In this document: positions 17,094-26,587 of the stretch, one piece after another
Layout: every line of letters starts with the position of its first letter
Position numbering within the stretch: the first letter of the stretch is position 1
From: Verrucomicrobiaceae bacterium
GTDB lineage: Bacteria > Verrucomicrobiota > Verrucomicrobiia > Verrucomicrobiales > Verrucomicrobiaceae
Direction: 5' to 3'
DNA: 64,000 nucleotides
Assembly: GCA_016713245.1 (NCBI GenBank)
Contig: JADJPM010000001.1
Location: 2,418,001-2,482,000, forward strand
Notes under the pieces: generated by a model
Seen by the model: the letters and a program-made list of their open reading frames with translations, nothing else
What the model was told of the DNA's origin: nothing
Database searches by the model: none
Program-made: the position numbers and the translations under genes

Positions 17094-18059
17094 TCAGGGG
17101 CGATCCACAAGGCGCAGCAACCGCACCAAAACGGGCCTGTGGTCTGATCCGAGGTCAGGGCCGATGGTGCGCTGCATGATGCTGAGTTCGCCTTTCACGA
17201 GGACGTGGTCGATGGGGATCATCATGGGGAGGTTGAGGCCCCAGGTGGGTGGCCAGACGGCACCTGCGGTGCGGAATTCAAGGCCGCTGCCGGTTTGGAG
17301 GAGGCGCATGCCGTGGCACCACGGGGTGGCGTTGAAGTCGCCAGCGACGATGAGGTCGTGGTTGATGGTCGAGGCGAACTTCGCGATCTCGATGAACTGC
17401 TTTTGCCAGATGGCGGCGGTTTGGCTGCTCATCGGTGGCGGGGGGTGTGTGGCGATGACGGAGAGAGGTTTGCCTTCATCTTCCAATTCCATCACGAGGC
17501 TTGGGTAGAGTCCGTGAGCGAAGTATCGCGTGGTCATGCTCTTCGTGGGCAGCCGGGTGAAGCAGGCGAAGCCGAAGGCACCGTATTCGAGTTCCTCGGC
17601 ATGGTGCGGATACTTGTCACGAAGCGGTTGGAGGTGCTCGTGCCATCGCCAATCCGTCTCCAATAGGCAGACGACGTCGGGATCGGCCTTCATCACATGC
17701 TCGATGACGCGTTTGGGCGCCTTGTGCTTATACAAGACATTGAAGGTCATCAGCGTGAATGCTGGCTTGCCATGGTCAAACCATGCCGTGGGTCTTGCTC
17801 TCCACACAAACGACGCATTCCAAAACAGCGAAACGACGGCGATGAGGCCCAAAAGCTTCCTCCGCTGCCAAATCGCGAAAACGAGCACCAGCAGGCACAG
17901 GACGAGATATTGCAGCCGGAAGTGCGAGAAGAGATCGAGCAGCCAGTGGAGGGAGCCGAGGCTGGCCAGCCAGGTTCCGGCGAGAGCGAGGATGCAGGCG
18001 GTCTCGATCAGGCCGGTAAAGGAGGCGCTGAAACTGACGAAGGAGCGTTTCGAGGCCAT
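17094..18059 (-). CDS. Endonuclease/exonuclease/phosphatase family membrane protein
   Basis: This 321-residue protein has three hydrophobic helices in the first 90 residues (e.g. LQYLVLCLLVLVFAIW and KLLGLIAVVSLFWNASF). A DNase I-like EEP domain follows: TLMTFNVLYKHKAPKRV, VVCLLETDW, AGDFNATPW, MIPIDHVLVKG and the terminal GSDHRPVLV. These hold the usual metal-binding Asn/Glu/Asp and catalytic His/Asp. The layout matches YafD-like proteins with an anchored, probably periplasmic, catalytic domain. It abuts hflC with no gap, so it is likely part of the hflKC operon. Its substrate is unknown. Confidence 0.85.
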   Translation of the reverse strand: MASKRSFVSFSASFTGLIETACILALAGTWLASLGSLHWLLDLFSHFRLQYLVLCLLVLVFAIWQRRKLLGLIAVVSLFWNASFVWRARPTAWFDHGKPAFTLMTFNVLYKHKAPKRVIEHVMKADPDVVCLLETDWRWHEHLQPLRDKYPHHAEELEYGAFGFACFTRLPTKSMTTRYFAHGLYPSLVMELEDEGKPLSVIATHPPPPMSSQTAAIWQKQFIEIAKFASTINHDLIVAGDFNATPWCHGMRLLQTGSGLEFRTAGAVWPPTWGLNLPMMIPIDHVLVKGELSIMQRTIGPDLGSDHRPVLVRLLRLVDRP

Positions 18060-19100
18060 TTACTTCACTTCGAGCAGCGTGGGCAGCTTGTTCAGCGCAT
18101 CGGGAATGCCGGGCTTCAATGCGGGGGCGGTCTGCGGATTGGCGGATTTGAGGAAGCGGAAGAGGTCGCTGTCCGTGGTGAAGATCATCTGTGTGTCGGT
18201 GGTGATGAGCTTCTTGTAGGCATCCATGGTTTTGAGGAACTCAAAGAGCTCCACGGCCTCCGGCGACTGGTTGTAGGCCTTCGCGTAGATCTCGGTGGCC
18301 TTCGCATCGGCGGCCCCTTCGACCTCCTGCACCTTGCGGTAGGCTTCGGATTCGATCTCGGCGAGGTCGCGCTCGCGTTCACCGAGGATTTCAGCGGCCT
18401 GGCCGGCGCCTTCGCTTCGATGCATCTCGGCGATCTTCTGGCGCTCCGTCATCATGCGCTGGTGGATGGAGGCGCTGACGCTGGAGTCGTAGTCAATGCG
18501 CTTGAAGCGCACATCGAGGAGCCTCACGCCGTATTCCTTCACCTTCGGCTCGGCACTTTTGAAGATTTCCTCCTCCAGCATGACGCGGCCTTTGGTGATC
18601 GGCGGCAGGCCTTGGGCGGGAGCGTCCTTCGTGTGGGTGGACATGGCGGCGGTCATGGCGAGGGCCTCGGGCGAAACCTGGCGATCCTTGGTGGTGCGCA
18701 CGGCTTCGATGAAGTTGTGCCGGGCGATGACGTTGCGTGTCTCACTGCCGAGGATGTCGTTGAGGCGGCTGAGGGCGCTGCGCTCGTCACGCAGCTTTTT
18801 GAAGTAGGTCAGGACGTCGTCCACCTGCCAGCGACCGAAGGTATCGACGACGATGAAGACCTTGTCCTTCGTGGGCATCTTGGCGGAGGGGCCATCCCAT
18901 TCCATGACGCGTTTTTCAAAGCGGTTCACGCTTTGGATGAAGGGCGTCTTCCAGTGGAGTCCGGCCTCGGTGACGGGTTCGCCCACGGGCATGCCGAACT
19001 GGGTGATGATGACCTGCTCCGTCATATCGACGGTGTAGAGTCCGCTGCCGAGGAGAATGGAGAGGGCGAAGATGCCGACGAGAATGAGTGTGGCTTTCAT
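18060..19100 (-). CDS. hflC: HflC-like SPFH/band-7 membrane protease modulator
   Basis: The 346-residue protein has one N-terminal anchor (LILVGIFALSILLGSGLY), then the SPFH domain (VIITQFGMPVGEPVTEAGLHWKTPFIQSV in two parts). A coiled-coil region with HflC-type sequence follows (QRMMTERQKIAEMHRSEGAG, ending in KATEIYAKAYNQSPEAVELFEFLKTMDAY in two parts). HflC forms a large inner-membrane complex with HflK that modulates FtsH. It starts four bases after hflK and is longer than many HflC proteins because of an Ala/Thr/Pro insertion near residues 160-190. Confidence 0.92.
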   Translation of the reverse strand: MKATLILVGIFALSILLGSGLYTVDMTEQVIITQFGMPVGEPVTEAGLHWKTPFIQSVNRFEKRVMEWDGPSAKMPTKDKVFIVVDTFGRWQVDDVLTYFKKLRDERSALSRLNDILGSETRNVIARHNFIEAVRTTKDRQVSPEALAMTAAMSTHTKDAPAQGLPPITKGRVMLEEEIFKSAEPKVKEYGVRLLDVRFKRIDYDSSVSASIHQRMMTERQKIAEMHRSEGAGQAAEILGERERDLAEIESEAYRKVQEVEGAADAKATEIYAKAYNQSPEAVELFEFLKTMDAYKKLITTDTQMIFTTDSDLFRFLKSANPQTAPALKPGIPDALNKLPTLLEVK

Positions 19101-19104
19101 GGGA

Positions 19105-20082
19105 TTACTTCGCTTGGGAGTTGAGGTTCATGAGTGGCAGGAACTGCGGCACTTTTTCATCAAGGATGACTTTGCCGGGCACACCGGGAAGGATTTCGGA
19201 CATGGTTTCGAGGTACATGCGTTTCTTCGTGACCTCCGGTGCCTTCTTGAATTCGGTGAGGAGAGCCTGGAAGCGGTTCGCATCGCCCTCGGCCTCGTTG
19301 ACACGCTTGGTGGCATAGCCTTCGGCCGTGCTGATTTTTTGCTTCGCCTCGCCACGGGCACGCGGGACGGCTTTGAAGTATTCGGCCTTGGCTTGGTTGA
19401 CGGAGGATTCCTTCTCCTGCTGCGCCTTGTTCACATCGCTGAAGCTCATCTCGACGCTGCGCGGCGGATTTACGTTGCCGAGCTGGATTTGATCGATGCG
19501 GATGCCGATATTCAGCGTCTTCACGAGCTGGCGGAGGCGCTCGGCGGCTTTGATCTCCATCTCCTGGCGGCCCACGGTGAGCACTTCGTCCACGCTGCGG
19601 TCGCCCACGACCTCCCGCATGGAGGCCTCGGCGAGGTCGCGGAGCGTCTGGAGCGGATCGCGGAAGGTGAAGAGATACTTCTCCGGCTCTTCGATGGTGT
19701 ATTGCACCACCCATTCGACGAGTGCGGTGTTCAGATCACCGGTGACCATCGTCTTCTCCTGCTCCATCTCCTCGTAGGTCTCGGCGTATTGGTAGGAATT
19801 GCTGGCTCCAGGTGTGGCAAAACCGAACTCCAGCTTCTGCTGCCGGGCGACTTCGACGATGGTGATCGAATCGACGCCCCAGGGCAGTTTGAAGTGCAGG
19901 CCGGGCTCGGCGGTCTTGAGGTAAGCGCCGAAGCGTTGAACGACCGCGACGGAGTTTGCCGGGACGGAGTAAAAGCTGGAGAAGAATCCAACGACGAGCA
20001 CCAAGGCGACGAGGATGCCGAGGATGAGTTTCGAGTTGATGCGAATCTTCGGCGCACCGGGAAGGGGAGGGAGAGCAGCCAT
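19105..20082 (-). CDS. hflK: HflK-like SPFH/band-7 membrane protease modulator
   Basis: The 325-residue protein has a short cytosolic tail and one membrane helix (LILGILVALVLVVGFFSSFY). A band-7 domain follows (NSVAVVQRFGAYLKTAEPGLHFKLPWGVDSI in two parts), with the HflK signature of pairing between IEEPEKYLFTFRDP and the ASMREVVGDRSVDEVLTVGR segment. The C-terminal coiled coil contains QAKAEYFKAVPRARGEAKQKI. It lacks the Gly-rich N-terminal extension of proteobacterial HflK. It forms the FtsH-modulating complex with hflC just downstream. Confidence 0.92.
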   Translation of the reverse strand: MAALPPLPGAPKIRINSKLILGILVALVLVVGFFSSFYSVPANSVAVVQRFGAYLKTAEPGLHFKLPWGVDSITIVEVARQQKLEFGFATPGASNSYQYAETYEEMEQEKTMVTGDLNTALVEWVVQYTIEEPEKYLFTFRDPLQTLRDLAEASMREVVGDRSVDEVLTVGRQEMEIKAAERLRQLVKTLNIGIRIDQIQLGNVNPPRSVEMSFSDVNKAQQEKESSVNQAKAEYFKAVPRARGEAKQKISTAEGYATKRVNEAEGDANRFQALLTEFKKAPEVTKKRMYLETMSEILPGVPGKVILDEKVPQFLPLMNLNSQAK

Positions 20083-20146
20083 GAGGCCGGAGGCTAGCAG
20101 GGTCCGGCTTTCGGCGCAAAGTGCATAAACAGGCCGAAATTGGAAG

Positions 20147-21265
20147 TCAGAGCGCCATCAGCGGCGCTGGCACGAGGAAGGCGTGCTGCTCGATCAGGCT
20201 CCACGCACCGTTCCAGCTCAGGTAAGGCGCGGCATAGACGACGAGCACATAAGCCAGCGCCACGGGAAAAATGCCGAAACGGGCCGTCCAGCGCCAAAAC
20301 CAATGTCGAGGAGCTTCACGACGCTGCGCACGACTCATCGCCCAGCCGGTGAGCAGGCGGGCGGGAAAGATGAAGAGCACAAAGAGCAGTGCGGGCAGCC
20401 AGACGAGCTCGCGAGGCGTAAGCTCGATCTTCAGCAAATAGAGCGGGATGGCCAGCAGCACGGTGATGAACAAGGCCAGCCAGAAGGCGAGCGGTGCCCG
20501 CAAAAACATTCGCCGCACCTCGCGGATCTCGAAGATGGCATGGAAGCGTTCGGTTTGTGCCAGATGCGCCTGGAGAAAGGGCAGATGCATCACCACGAGC
20601 AGCAGCAAAAGCCCGCCGAGCAACGAAAGCGCCACCGCACCGCCCACCGGTGCCCTTGTGGCGGCGAACAGAATGCCCGCTGGCAGAATGAGCCACGCCA
20701 GCGCTCCGGTGAAGCCTCGCAGGCCGAGCCAGAAGTAGAACGGCAGCCTCAAACCGAGCACATAGGTCTGCAGCGCCTGTTTAACCTGCGACAGGCTGTC
20801 CGCCGATTTCAGCCAGCGATGCAGCTTAATGGGCGCAGGCCACAAAAAGTGCCACCAGCGGCCACCGCGCAGGCAGGCCCACACGATGTGGATGAGCGTC
20901 AAAACGAAGAGCACCATGGCTCCCGCCTTCCAAAGCATCGCGATGCGGCTGCCCGCGGCAATGATCTCCGCATCACGCCAAAAGCCCTCGGCGATCCGTG
21001 CGGGCCCCATCACTACCCAGGCTCCCGCAGCCACGCTGCCGATGACAGAGGCTTTTCGCACGCCGATGAAGCCGTCCCGCAGCCTGCCGGACCTCGCCAC
21101 GGTGCCGCTGACATGAAGCAGGTAGCCGAGGCTGAGAAAATTGAGCCCCGGCACCACCGAGCACACCGCCACGAGCACCATCACCGCCGCAAAACCGAAC
21201 ATCCAGTCGATCCACGAAGCCACGCGGCTGGTGAAGGATGGGCGGACTGGGTTTTCGTCGTGCAT
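20147..21265 (-). CDS. Multi-pass membrane protein (DUF4013-like)
   Basis: This 372-residue integral membrane protein has about seven to eight hydrophobic helices (e.g. FAAVMVLVAVCSVVPGLNFL, LWKAGAMVLFVLTLIHIVW, VALSLLGGLLLLLVVMHL, LVWLPALLFVLFIFPARLL). The N-terminal sequence LNFLSLGYLLHVSGTVARSGRL resembles DUF4013-type membrane proteins of the PVC group. It is the first gene of a minus-strand run followed by hflK, hflC and the EEP protein, with 64 bases before hflK. Met 21265 is chosen over 21307; the extra 14 residues look non-coding. Function unknown. Confidence 0.75.
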   Translation of the reverse strand: MHDENPVRPSFTSRVASWIDWMFGFAAVMVLVAVCSVVPGLNFLSLGYLLHVSGTVARSGRLRDGFIGVRKASVIGSVAAGAWVVMGPARIAEGFWRDAEIIAAGSRIAMLWKAGAMVLFVLTLIHIVWACLRGGRWWHFLWPAPIKLHRWLKSADSLSQVKQALQTYVLGLRLPFYFWLGLRGFTGALAWLILPAGILFAATRAPVGGAVALSLLGGLLLLLVVMHLPFLQAHLAQTERFHAIFEIREVRRMFLRAPLAFWLALFITVLLAIPLYLLKIELTPRELVWLPALLFVLFIFPARLLTGWAMSRAQRREAPRHWFWRWTARFGIFPVALAYVLVVYAAPYLSWNGAWSLIEQHAFLVPAPLMAL

Positions 21266-21371
21266 GGATGGCGGTTGAGCGTGCGGGAACTGCGAACCAA
21301 CGCCCAAGTTTCATTTCTTCATCGCGAAATCAGCCTGACGAGCCACGTTTCCTCATCCCCCAAAACCACTC

Positions 21372-24074
21372 ATGACGACGAAAACCCTCTTCGTTCTCCT
21401 TTTGCCTGCCCTCGTGGCATCGGCTGCCCCGCCGCGTGGCGAGGAGGCCTACCAAAAGCGTATCCTGCCGCTGCTGCAGAAGTTCTGCTACGACTGCCAC
21501 AGCGACGGCGTGGACAAGGGTGACTTCGTCATGGACGAGTACAAAGACTACACGTCCATGATTGAGGACAAGGTGCAGTGGGATCATGTGCGCCAGCAGA
21601 TCGCCACGCATGTGATGCCGCCGGAAAAGAAGGACAAACCTGCGCTGGCCGAGCGTGACGAGCTGCTCGCCTGGATCGACGACACGATTTTCTGGTTCGA
21701 TCCGAACAAGCCGGACCCTGGCCGAGCGGTGTGGCGTCGCCTCAACCGCACGGAATACAACAACACCATCCGCGATCTGCTGCTGGTGGACATGCGCCCG
21801 GCCAATGAGTTCCCGCCAGATGACACCGGCTACGGCTATGACAACATCGGCGATGTGCTGGCGCTCTCACCACTGCTGATGGAGAAATATCTGCGGGCCG
21901 CGAACGCCATCACGGAGAAGGCGCTGGATACCTCCGAGGTGGAGCGGGTGGATCTGGAACTCGGCGCGAAGAAGTTTTGGAATCAAAAAGGCACGTCGAG
22001 CGAGAACGAGGGCGTGCGCTGGTTTCACAGCGAAGCGGAGGCAGCCACGAAATTCAACGCACCGGCCTCCGGCACCTATGTTTTCAAGATCAAAGCTTCC
22101 GCCACGCAGGCTGGGCCGGACGCGGCGAGGATCGCTTTTCACATCGATGGCAAGGAAGTGGGTCAGTTTGATATCACGGCCCGCTTTCGCGGAGAAAAAG
22201 GCCCCTGGCAGACGATCACGCATGAGGCCCGCCTGAGCGGCGGTGAGCACAAACTGAGCGTGAAGTTCCTCAACGACTTCCAGGACGCGGCGAACCCTGA
22301 TCCCGAAAAGCGCGATCGAAACCTCGCTGTGGACAAAATCGATGTGGAAGGCCCGCTGGGCCTGCTGCCGCCGCGTGGCACGCGTCTCGTGCAATGGCTG
22401 CTGGAAGGCAAGCCGGCTGGCCGGCCTGAGTTGAAGCTCAGCGGCGAAGATTTTCAAATCGGCGAAGGCGATGGCAATCGCGACACCGGTGCCATCTACC
22501 TGGCGAGCAGTGGCTTTGTGAAGCATGCCGTCGAAATCGAGAAGGCGGGCAAGTATCGCCTCACGATCAAAGCGGGCGCTCAGCAGGCCGGCAGCGAACC
22601 GGCGAAGTTTGACGTGCGTCTCGGCGGTAAAAACGCGGGTTCATTCTCCGTCACCGCGAAGGATCAGGCACCGCAGTGGTTTAACGCGGAGGTGGAGCTG
22701 CCCGCGGGCCGCCACGAGATCCAGGTGTGGTTCTTGAATGACTTTTACGACGAGAAGACCCGCCAGGACCGCAACTTCTGGCTGCATGAGCTGCAGGTCA
22801 CCGGCCCGATGAACGAATCCGGCGGCATCGCGGCCGCGGACGTGCCGAAATTGGTCGAAAAGCTCGGCACGCGTCTGTTTCGCCGTCCGATGAAACCGGA
22901 GGAAAAGACCAAATGGACCGGTGTGGCCGAGCTGGCGCAGAAAGAAGGCGCGAGTCCGTTTGATGCGCTTGGTTTTGTGCTTCGCGGCATGCTCGTTTCA
23001 CCTTCGTTCCTCTTCCGGGCCCCGCCGCAGGTCGTTGGCGATGTCAAAGATGGCAGCGGCTTGATCGATGAATACTCGCTGGCCTCCCGCCTGTCGTATT
23101 TCATCTGGTCTGCTCCGCCAGATGACAAGCTGCTGCAACTCGCCGCGAAGGGTGAGCTGCGCAAAAACCTCGCCACCGAGGTGAAGCGCATGCTGGCGGA
23201 CTGGCGTGCCTACAGTCTCGCGGATGACTTTGCCGGCCAGTGGCTGCAACTGCGTGATGTGGAAACGGCGGACGTGGACACACGACGCTTTCCCGAGTTC
23301 AAAGGCGGCATCAGCTCCGCGATGAAGAAGGAGACGCAGTTGTTCTTCAACCATCTGCTGAGCGAGAACCGCCCCGTGATCGAGTTCCTCTCCGCCGATT
23401 ACAGCTTTCTGAACGAGAAGCTGGCTCGCCACTACGACATCAAGGGCGTGAAGGGGGACAAATATCAGAAGGTGTCCCTGCAAGGCACGCCACGCGGGGG
23501 CCTCCTCACGCAGGGCAGCCTGCTGCTCGTGACCTCGAATCCCACCCGAACCTCGCCGGTGAAACGCGGGAAGTTTTTGCTCGAAAACATCCTCGGCACG
23601 CCTCCGCCTCCCGCCCCCGGCGGCGTGGCTCCGCTCGATGAAAAGAAAGCCCGCTTTGGCAATCTCACGCTGCGCCAGCAGTTCGCCGAGCATCGCAGCA
23701 ATCCCTCCTGCGCCGGTTGTCATGCCTTCCTCGATCCGCTGGGCTTCGCCTTCGAAAACTACGATGCCATCGGCCGCTGGCGCACCGAGGAAAAGAAGCA
23801 GCCCATCGATGCCAGCGGCAGCCTCGTGCGCGGCCAGACCTTCAAAGACCTCGCCGAGCTGCGTGCCATCCTCGTCCGCGACATGGCCGGGCAGTTCACC
23901 AAGAACCTGACGGAAAATTTGATGACCTACGCCCTCGGCCGCGGCCTCGAATACAGCGACAAACCGGGCGTGCAGGCTGTGCTGAAACAGTCCGAGACCA
24001 CCGGCCACCATTTCCAAGACCTCATCCTCGCCATCAGCCAAAGTGTGCCGATGCAGCGCATGCGGGTGGAGTGA
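21372..24074 (+). CDS. DUF1587/1592/1588/1585-type cytochrome protein with internal carbohydrate-binding-like repeats
   Basis: The 900-residue exported protein has a signal peptide (to about residue 19). A CYDCH heme site follows (Cys39, Cys42, His43). DUF1587 comes next (RAVWRRLNRTEYNNTIRDLL). Two jelly-roll, CBM-like modules follow, both with FKIKASATQAG / LTIKAGAQQAG and GEHKLSV / GRHEIQV motifs (about 215-330 and 375-475). Then come DUF1595 (LFRRPMKPEEKTKW), DUF1592 (SLASRLSYFIWSAPPDD), DUF1588 (RGGLLTQGSLLLVTSNPTRTSPVKRG in two parts, then CAGCHAFLDPLGFAFENYD) and DUF1585. Relatives are usually followed by a DUF1552 gene, which is missing here. Its role may be in extracellular electron transfer or polysaccharide breakdown; substrate unknown. 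Confidence 0.88.
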   Translation: MTTKTLFVLLLPALVASAAPPRGEEAYQKRILPLLQKFCYDCHSDGVDKGDFVMDEYKDYTSMIEDKVQWDHVRQQIATHVMPPEKKDKPALAERDELLAWIDDTIFWFDPNKPDPGRAVWRRLNRTEYNNTIRDLLLVDMRPANEFPPDDTGYGYDNIGDVLALSPLLMEKYLRAANAITEKALDTSEVERVDLELGAKKFWNQKGTSSENEGVRWFHSEAEAATKFNAPASGTYVFKIKASATQAGPDAARIAFHIDGKEVGQFDITARFRGEKGPWQTITHEARLSGGEHKLSVKFLNDFQDAANPDPEKRDRNLAVDKIDVEGPLGLLPPRGTRLVQWLLEGKPAGRPELKLSGEDFQIGEGDGNRDTGAIYLASSGFVKHAVEIEKAGKYRLTIKAGAQQAGSEPAKFDVRLGGKNAGSFSVTAKDQAPQWFNAEVELPAGRHEIQVWFLNDFYDEKTRQDRNFWLHELQVTGPMNESGGIAAADVPKLVEKLGTRLFRRPMKPEEKTKWTGVAELAQKEGASPFDALGFVLRGMLVSPSFLFRAPPQVVGDVKDGSGLIDEYSLASRLSYFIWSAPPDDKLLQLAAKGELRKNLATEVKRMLADWRAYSLADDFAGQWLQLRDVETADVDTRRFPEFKGGISSAMKKETQLFFNHLLSENRPVIEFLSADYSFLNEKLARHYDIKGVKGDKYQKVSLQGTPRGGLLTQGSLLLVTSNPTRTSPVKRGKFLLENILGTPPPPAPGGVAPLDEKKARFGNLTLRQQFAEHRSNPSCAGCHAFLDPLGFAFENYDAIGRWRTEEKKQPIDASGSLVRGQTFKDLAELRAILVRDMAGQFTKNLTENLMTYALGRGLEYSDKPGVQAVLKQSETTGHHFQDLILAISQSVPMQRMRVE

Positions 24075-24120
24075 AAAAGAAGGCGCTTGTCGATTTCAGG
24101 ATGACGAATAGGCTCGCAGC

Positions 24121-24348
24121 ATGTCCGCCACACTTCGACCTGTTCCGGCCACCGTGATGCCTAACGGCACGGTGCGTTTGCTGGAAAATATACGTCTGCC
24201 GTTTCCCGCGATGGCGATGGTGACGCTGCTCATTGAAGACGATACGACTGACATGCCGGAAACCGCCCTGCTCAGCCAGGACTCACTCAAGGACTGGAAC
24301 CGCGACGAGGAGGAGGCCGCATGGGCGCACCTGCAAGAGGCGAAGTAG
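24121..24348 (+). CDS. Putative antitoxin of a MazF/PemK-type module
   Basis: This 75-residue acidic protein has a short beta-like N-terminus (ATVMPNGTVRLLENIRLPFPAM, in two parts) resembling AbrB-type antitoxin starts, and a helical acidic C-terminus (DSLKDWNRDEEEAAWAHLQE). It overlaps the downstream toxin by 28 bases, the usual antitoxin-first order. The assignment rests on position, size and charge rather than a recognised family. Confidence 0.7.
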   Translation: MSATLRPVPATVMPNGTVRLLENIRLPFPAMAMVTLLIEDDTTDMPETALLSQDSLKDWNRDEEEAAWAHLQEAK

Positions 24349-24662
24349 TTCTGGTGAGTTTTCCGTTCACAGATCTGACCGGCCGCACGCTGCGCCCAGC
24401 CGTGGTGCTGGCTGCAGGCGACCAGCGAGATGACATCATCCTCTGCCAGATCACCAGCCAGGATTACGGAGATCGCGAAGCCGTCGCGATTGATCCGGTC
24501 AAAGACTTCGACAGAGGCAGTCTTGCCAAAGACAGCTATGCGCGGCCACGCAAGTTATTCACCGCCAACGACACACTCATCAAGCGAGTCGTTGGGAAGT
24601 TAAAGCCGGCCAAGCTTGACGAAATTGCCGGAGCGGTCATCAAGGCGATTGGTGGTCATTGA
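24321..24662 (+). CDS. PemK/MazF-family toxin (mRNA endoribonuclease)
   Basis: The 113-residue protein opens with RGEVVLVSFPFTDLTGRTLRP followed by AVVLA, the standard N-terminus of PemK/MazF toxins, with the conserved Arg and Pro. It continues with DDIILCQITSQ and SYARPRKLFT. Such toxins cleave single-stranded mRNA and are held inactive by the upstream partner. The start overlaps the antitoxin gene, which indicates translational coupling. Confidence 0.88.
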   Translation: MGAPARGEVVLVSFPFTDLTGRTLRPAVVLAAGDQRDDIILCQITSQDYGDREAVAIDPVKDFDRGSLAKDSYARPRKLFTANDTLIKRVVGKLKPAKLDEIAGAVIKAIGGH

Positions 24663-24753
24663 GGCTTCTTTGCCTTACTTCATCCCGAGGCGTTTTTTGA
24701 TTCCAAGGCGAACACTACGCGAGCTTTTGTGAGTTCGTGACTTGGCGGCCGAC

Positions 24754-25239
24754 TCATCGGGCGGGCGGGTTGTCTTTGGCGAGCCGATCGAAGTCGCTTT
24801 CTGGAATCCAATCCGTCTTCCCGTTATCAAACAGAACCAGTCTTTTGTTAGAATCTTGCGGCAGGAAGCCTCCCGGCAATGGAGCGGCGAGTAGAATGCG
24901 CGGTTCTCCATCCATCGTGCTGGCTGTTTCGGTAGGCGTCAGCAAGAGCCAGTCATGTTCTGTTTCATCCACAGGGTTCAAAAAACTCTCAAGCGGGTTT
25001 CCTTGGTTCGCGGCGAAATCCACCAAGGAACGATAAGTTTCCGGCCAACGTTTTTCGGTGTCGTGGAATCTTTCCAAGATCAAACCGGCCCGTATGAGCC
25101 TGGAACGCAGCAATGTCCTCGGTGAAGCCGGTGATACCCCGTTAAAGGCCGGCACCAGCACTGCTGCGATCACAAGAAGCAAAACCGCCACGATGACATA
25201 TCGCGTTATCGGGGCGGACTTTGCGGCTGGCGTAGTCAT
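24754..25239 (-). CDS. Small membrane-anchored hypothetical protein (161 aa)
   Basis: The N-terminus has one helix (ITRYVIVAVLLLVIAAVLVPAF) and then a soluble domain containing LIRAGLILERFHDTEKRWPETYRSL. This RFHxxxxxWP pattern resembles the region after the N-terminal helix of type IV pseudopilin-like or DUF-type secreted proteins in the PVC group. The C-terminus has PGGFLPQDSNKRLVLFDNGKTDW. ATG 25239 is chosen because sequence upstream in this frame is antisense to the neighbouring gene. I cannot assign a function. Confidence 0.65.
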   Translation of the reverse strand: MTTPAAKSAPITRYVIVAVLLLVIAAVLVPAFNGVSPASPRTLLRSRLIRAGLILERFHDTEKRWPETYRSLVDFAANQGNPLESFLNPVDETEHDWLLLTPTETASTMDGEPRILLAAPLPGGFLPQDSNKRLVLFDNGKTDWIPESDFDRLAKDNPPAR

Positions 25240-25274
25240 TTGGTTGTTCGCCGTGTGCTGAGCTGATCGGAGAG

Positions 25275-26555
25275 TTATTTCGCCCCGATGCAATACACCG
25301 CCTTCTCGCTGCGGAGGAAAAGTTGGTCCCCGCTGACGGCGGGCGTGGCGTTGAACTGCGTGGTGTCGAGGGAGAGTTCGTTCGTGCGGATCATCTCGTA
25401 TTGTGGCTTGGCGGCGAGGATGAAGGTGCCGTTGCGACGGGAGACGCAGATGAGTTTGTCGCCGATGAGGACGGGGGAGGCGTAGAAGGGCTTGCCGCCG
25501 CCGCGGGCACCCATGAGCACGCGTTCGCGATAGACGTCCTTGCCGGTTTTGGCGTCGATGCAGGTGGCGAAGCCTTGGTCGTTGATGACGTAGAGGTGGC
25601 CGTCTTTGAGGATGGGCGTGGGGACGTAGCTGCTGGTGTTGCTGTCCCACAAAACGGCATTGGCTGAGGTGTCTCCCTTGCCGCCGAGCTTGATCGAGAC
25701 GCTACGGGTGGAGGGGAAGCCGCCAAAGATATACGCTTTGTCGCCATCGGGCACGAGGCTGGGGGAGACATTGCCGGTGAGGCCGTGCTGCGCATACCAG
25801 CGGAGCTTGCCGGTGGCCGGATTGAGGCCCCAAAGCTCCTGCGGCACGGCGATGACGAGGTCGGTGACGCCATCGTGGCTGTAAACATTCGGCGTGCCGT
25901 AGGCCATGCCGAACTCGCCCTCGGCCTTCCAGGCGATTTTGCCGGTCTTTTTGTCGAGTCCGATGATGGCCTGGGATTCATCGCTGGCATTGATGATGAC
26001 GAGATCGCCCACGAGCATGGGGCTGGCGGCGGAACCCCAGCGGGTGCGGCCGGAACTGGTGCCGCAAGAGGTTTGCCAGAGCTGCTTGCCAGTCATGTCG
26101 AAGGCCAGCGCCCCCGTTTTGCCAAAAAAGACATACACGCGCTCGCCATCGGTCACCGGGGTCTGCGTGGCGTAGCCGTGCTCGGTGATGTAGCCACGCC
26201 AGGGGTCCTCCTCGGCGGCGGAGGGCACTTTCGCTTCCCAGATGACTTTGCCATCGGCCTTGCTCAGGCAAAGGAGATGGCGGGTGAGCTTTGACATGTC
26301 ATTCGCGCCCTCTTTGTCGCCGTAGCCGGTCCAGCAGGTGACGAAGACCTTGTCGCCGAAGACAATCGGACTCGATGAGCCGGGGCCGGGCATCTCGGCC
26401 TTCCACACGATGTTTTCGGAGTCGCTCCAGCTCAGCGGGACCTTCGAATCCGTCACGATGGCGGCTCCGGTGGGCCCGAGGAAGCGCGGCCAGTCGGTCG
26501 GCGCGGCGGCATGGAGCGTGGCGGAGGCAAAAGCGAGGGCGAGGAGCGGTTTCAT
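25275..26555 (-). CDS. Secreted PQQ-like beta-propeller protein
   Basis: The 426-residue protein has a signal peptide (to about residue 18, LHAAAP). WPRFLGPTGA follows, the usual start of PVC-group PQQ-like propellers. There are about seven blades with repeated GDKVFVT, DGERVYVFFGKTGALA, DLVIINASDESQAIIGLDKKTGKI (in two parts) and GHLYVINDQGFATCIDAKTG-like motifs. No dehydrogenase catalytic site is evident, so it may be structural or a scaffold like BamB-type propellers. Same-strand neighbours are the small membrane protein and maf, but the gaps do not prove an operon. Confidence 0.88.
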   Translation of the reverse strand: MKPLLALAFASATLHAAAPTDWPRFLGPTGAAIVTDSKVPLSWSDSENIVWKAEMPGPGSSSPIVFGDKVFVTCWTGYGDKEGANDMSKLTRHLLCLSKADGKVIWEAKVPSAAEEDPWRGYITEHGYATQTPVTDGERVYVFFGKTGALAFDMTGKQLWQTSCGTSSGRTRWGSAASPMLVGDLVIINASDESQAIIGLDKKTGKIAWKAEGEFGMAYGTPNVYSHDGVTDLVIAVPQELWGLNPATGKLRWYAQHGLTGNVSPSLVPDGDKAYIFGGFPSTRSVSIKLGGKGDTSANAVLWDSNTSSYVPTPILKDGHLYVINDQGFATCIDAKTGKDVYRERVLMGARGGGKPFYASPVLIGDKLICVSRRNGTFILAAKPQYEMIRTNELSLDTTQFNATPAVSGDQLFLRSEKAVYCIGAK

Positions 26556-26587
26556 GGCGGCAGGAGAACCCGGTGGAAGCGGAAAAG

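Noticed and set aside
17697..19124. A 475-codon plus-strand frame
   Set aside because: It is antisense to hflC and part of the EEP gene; both have clear family motifs on the minus strand.
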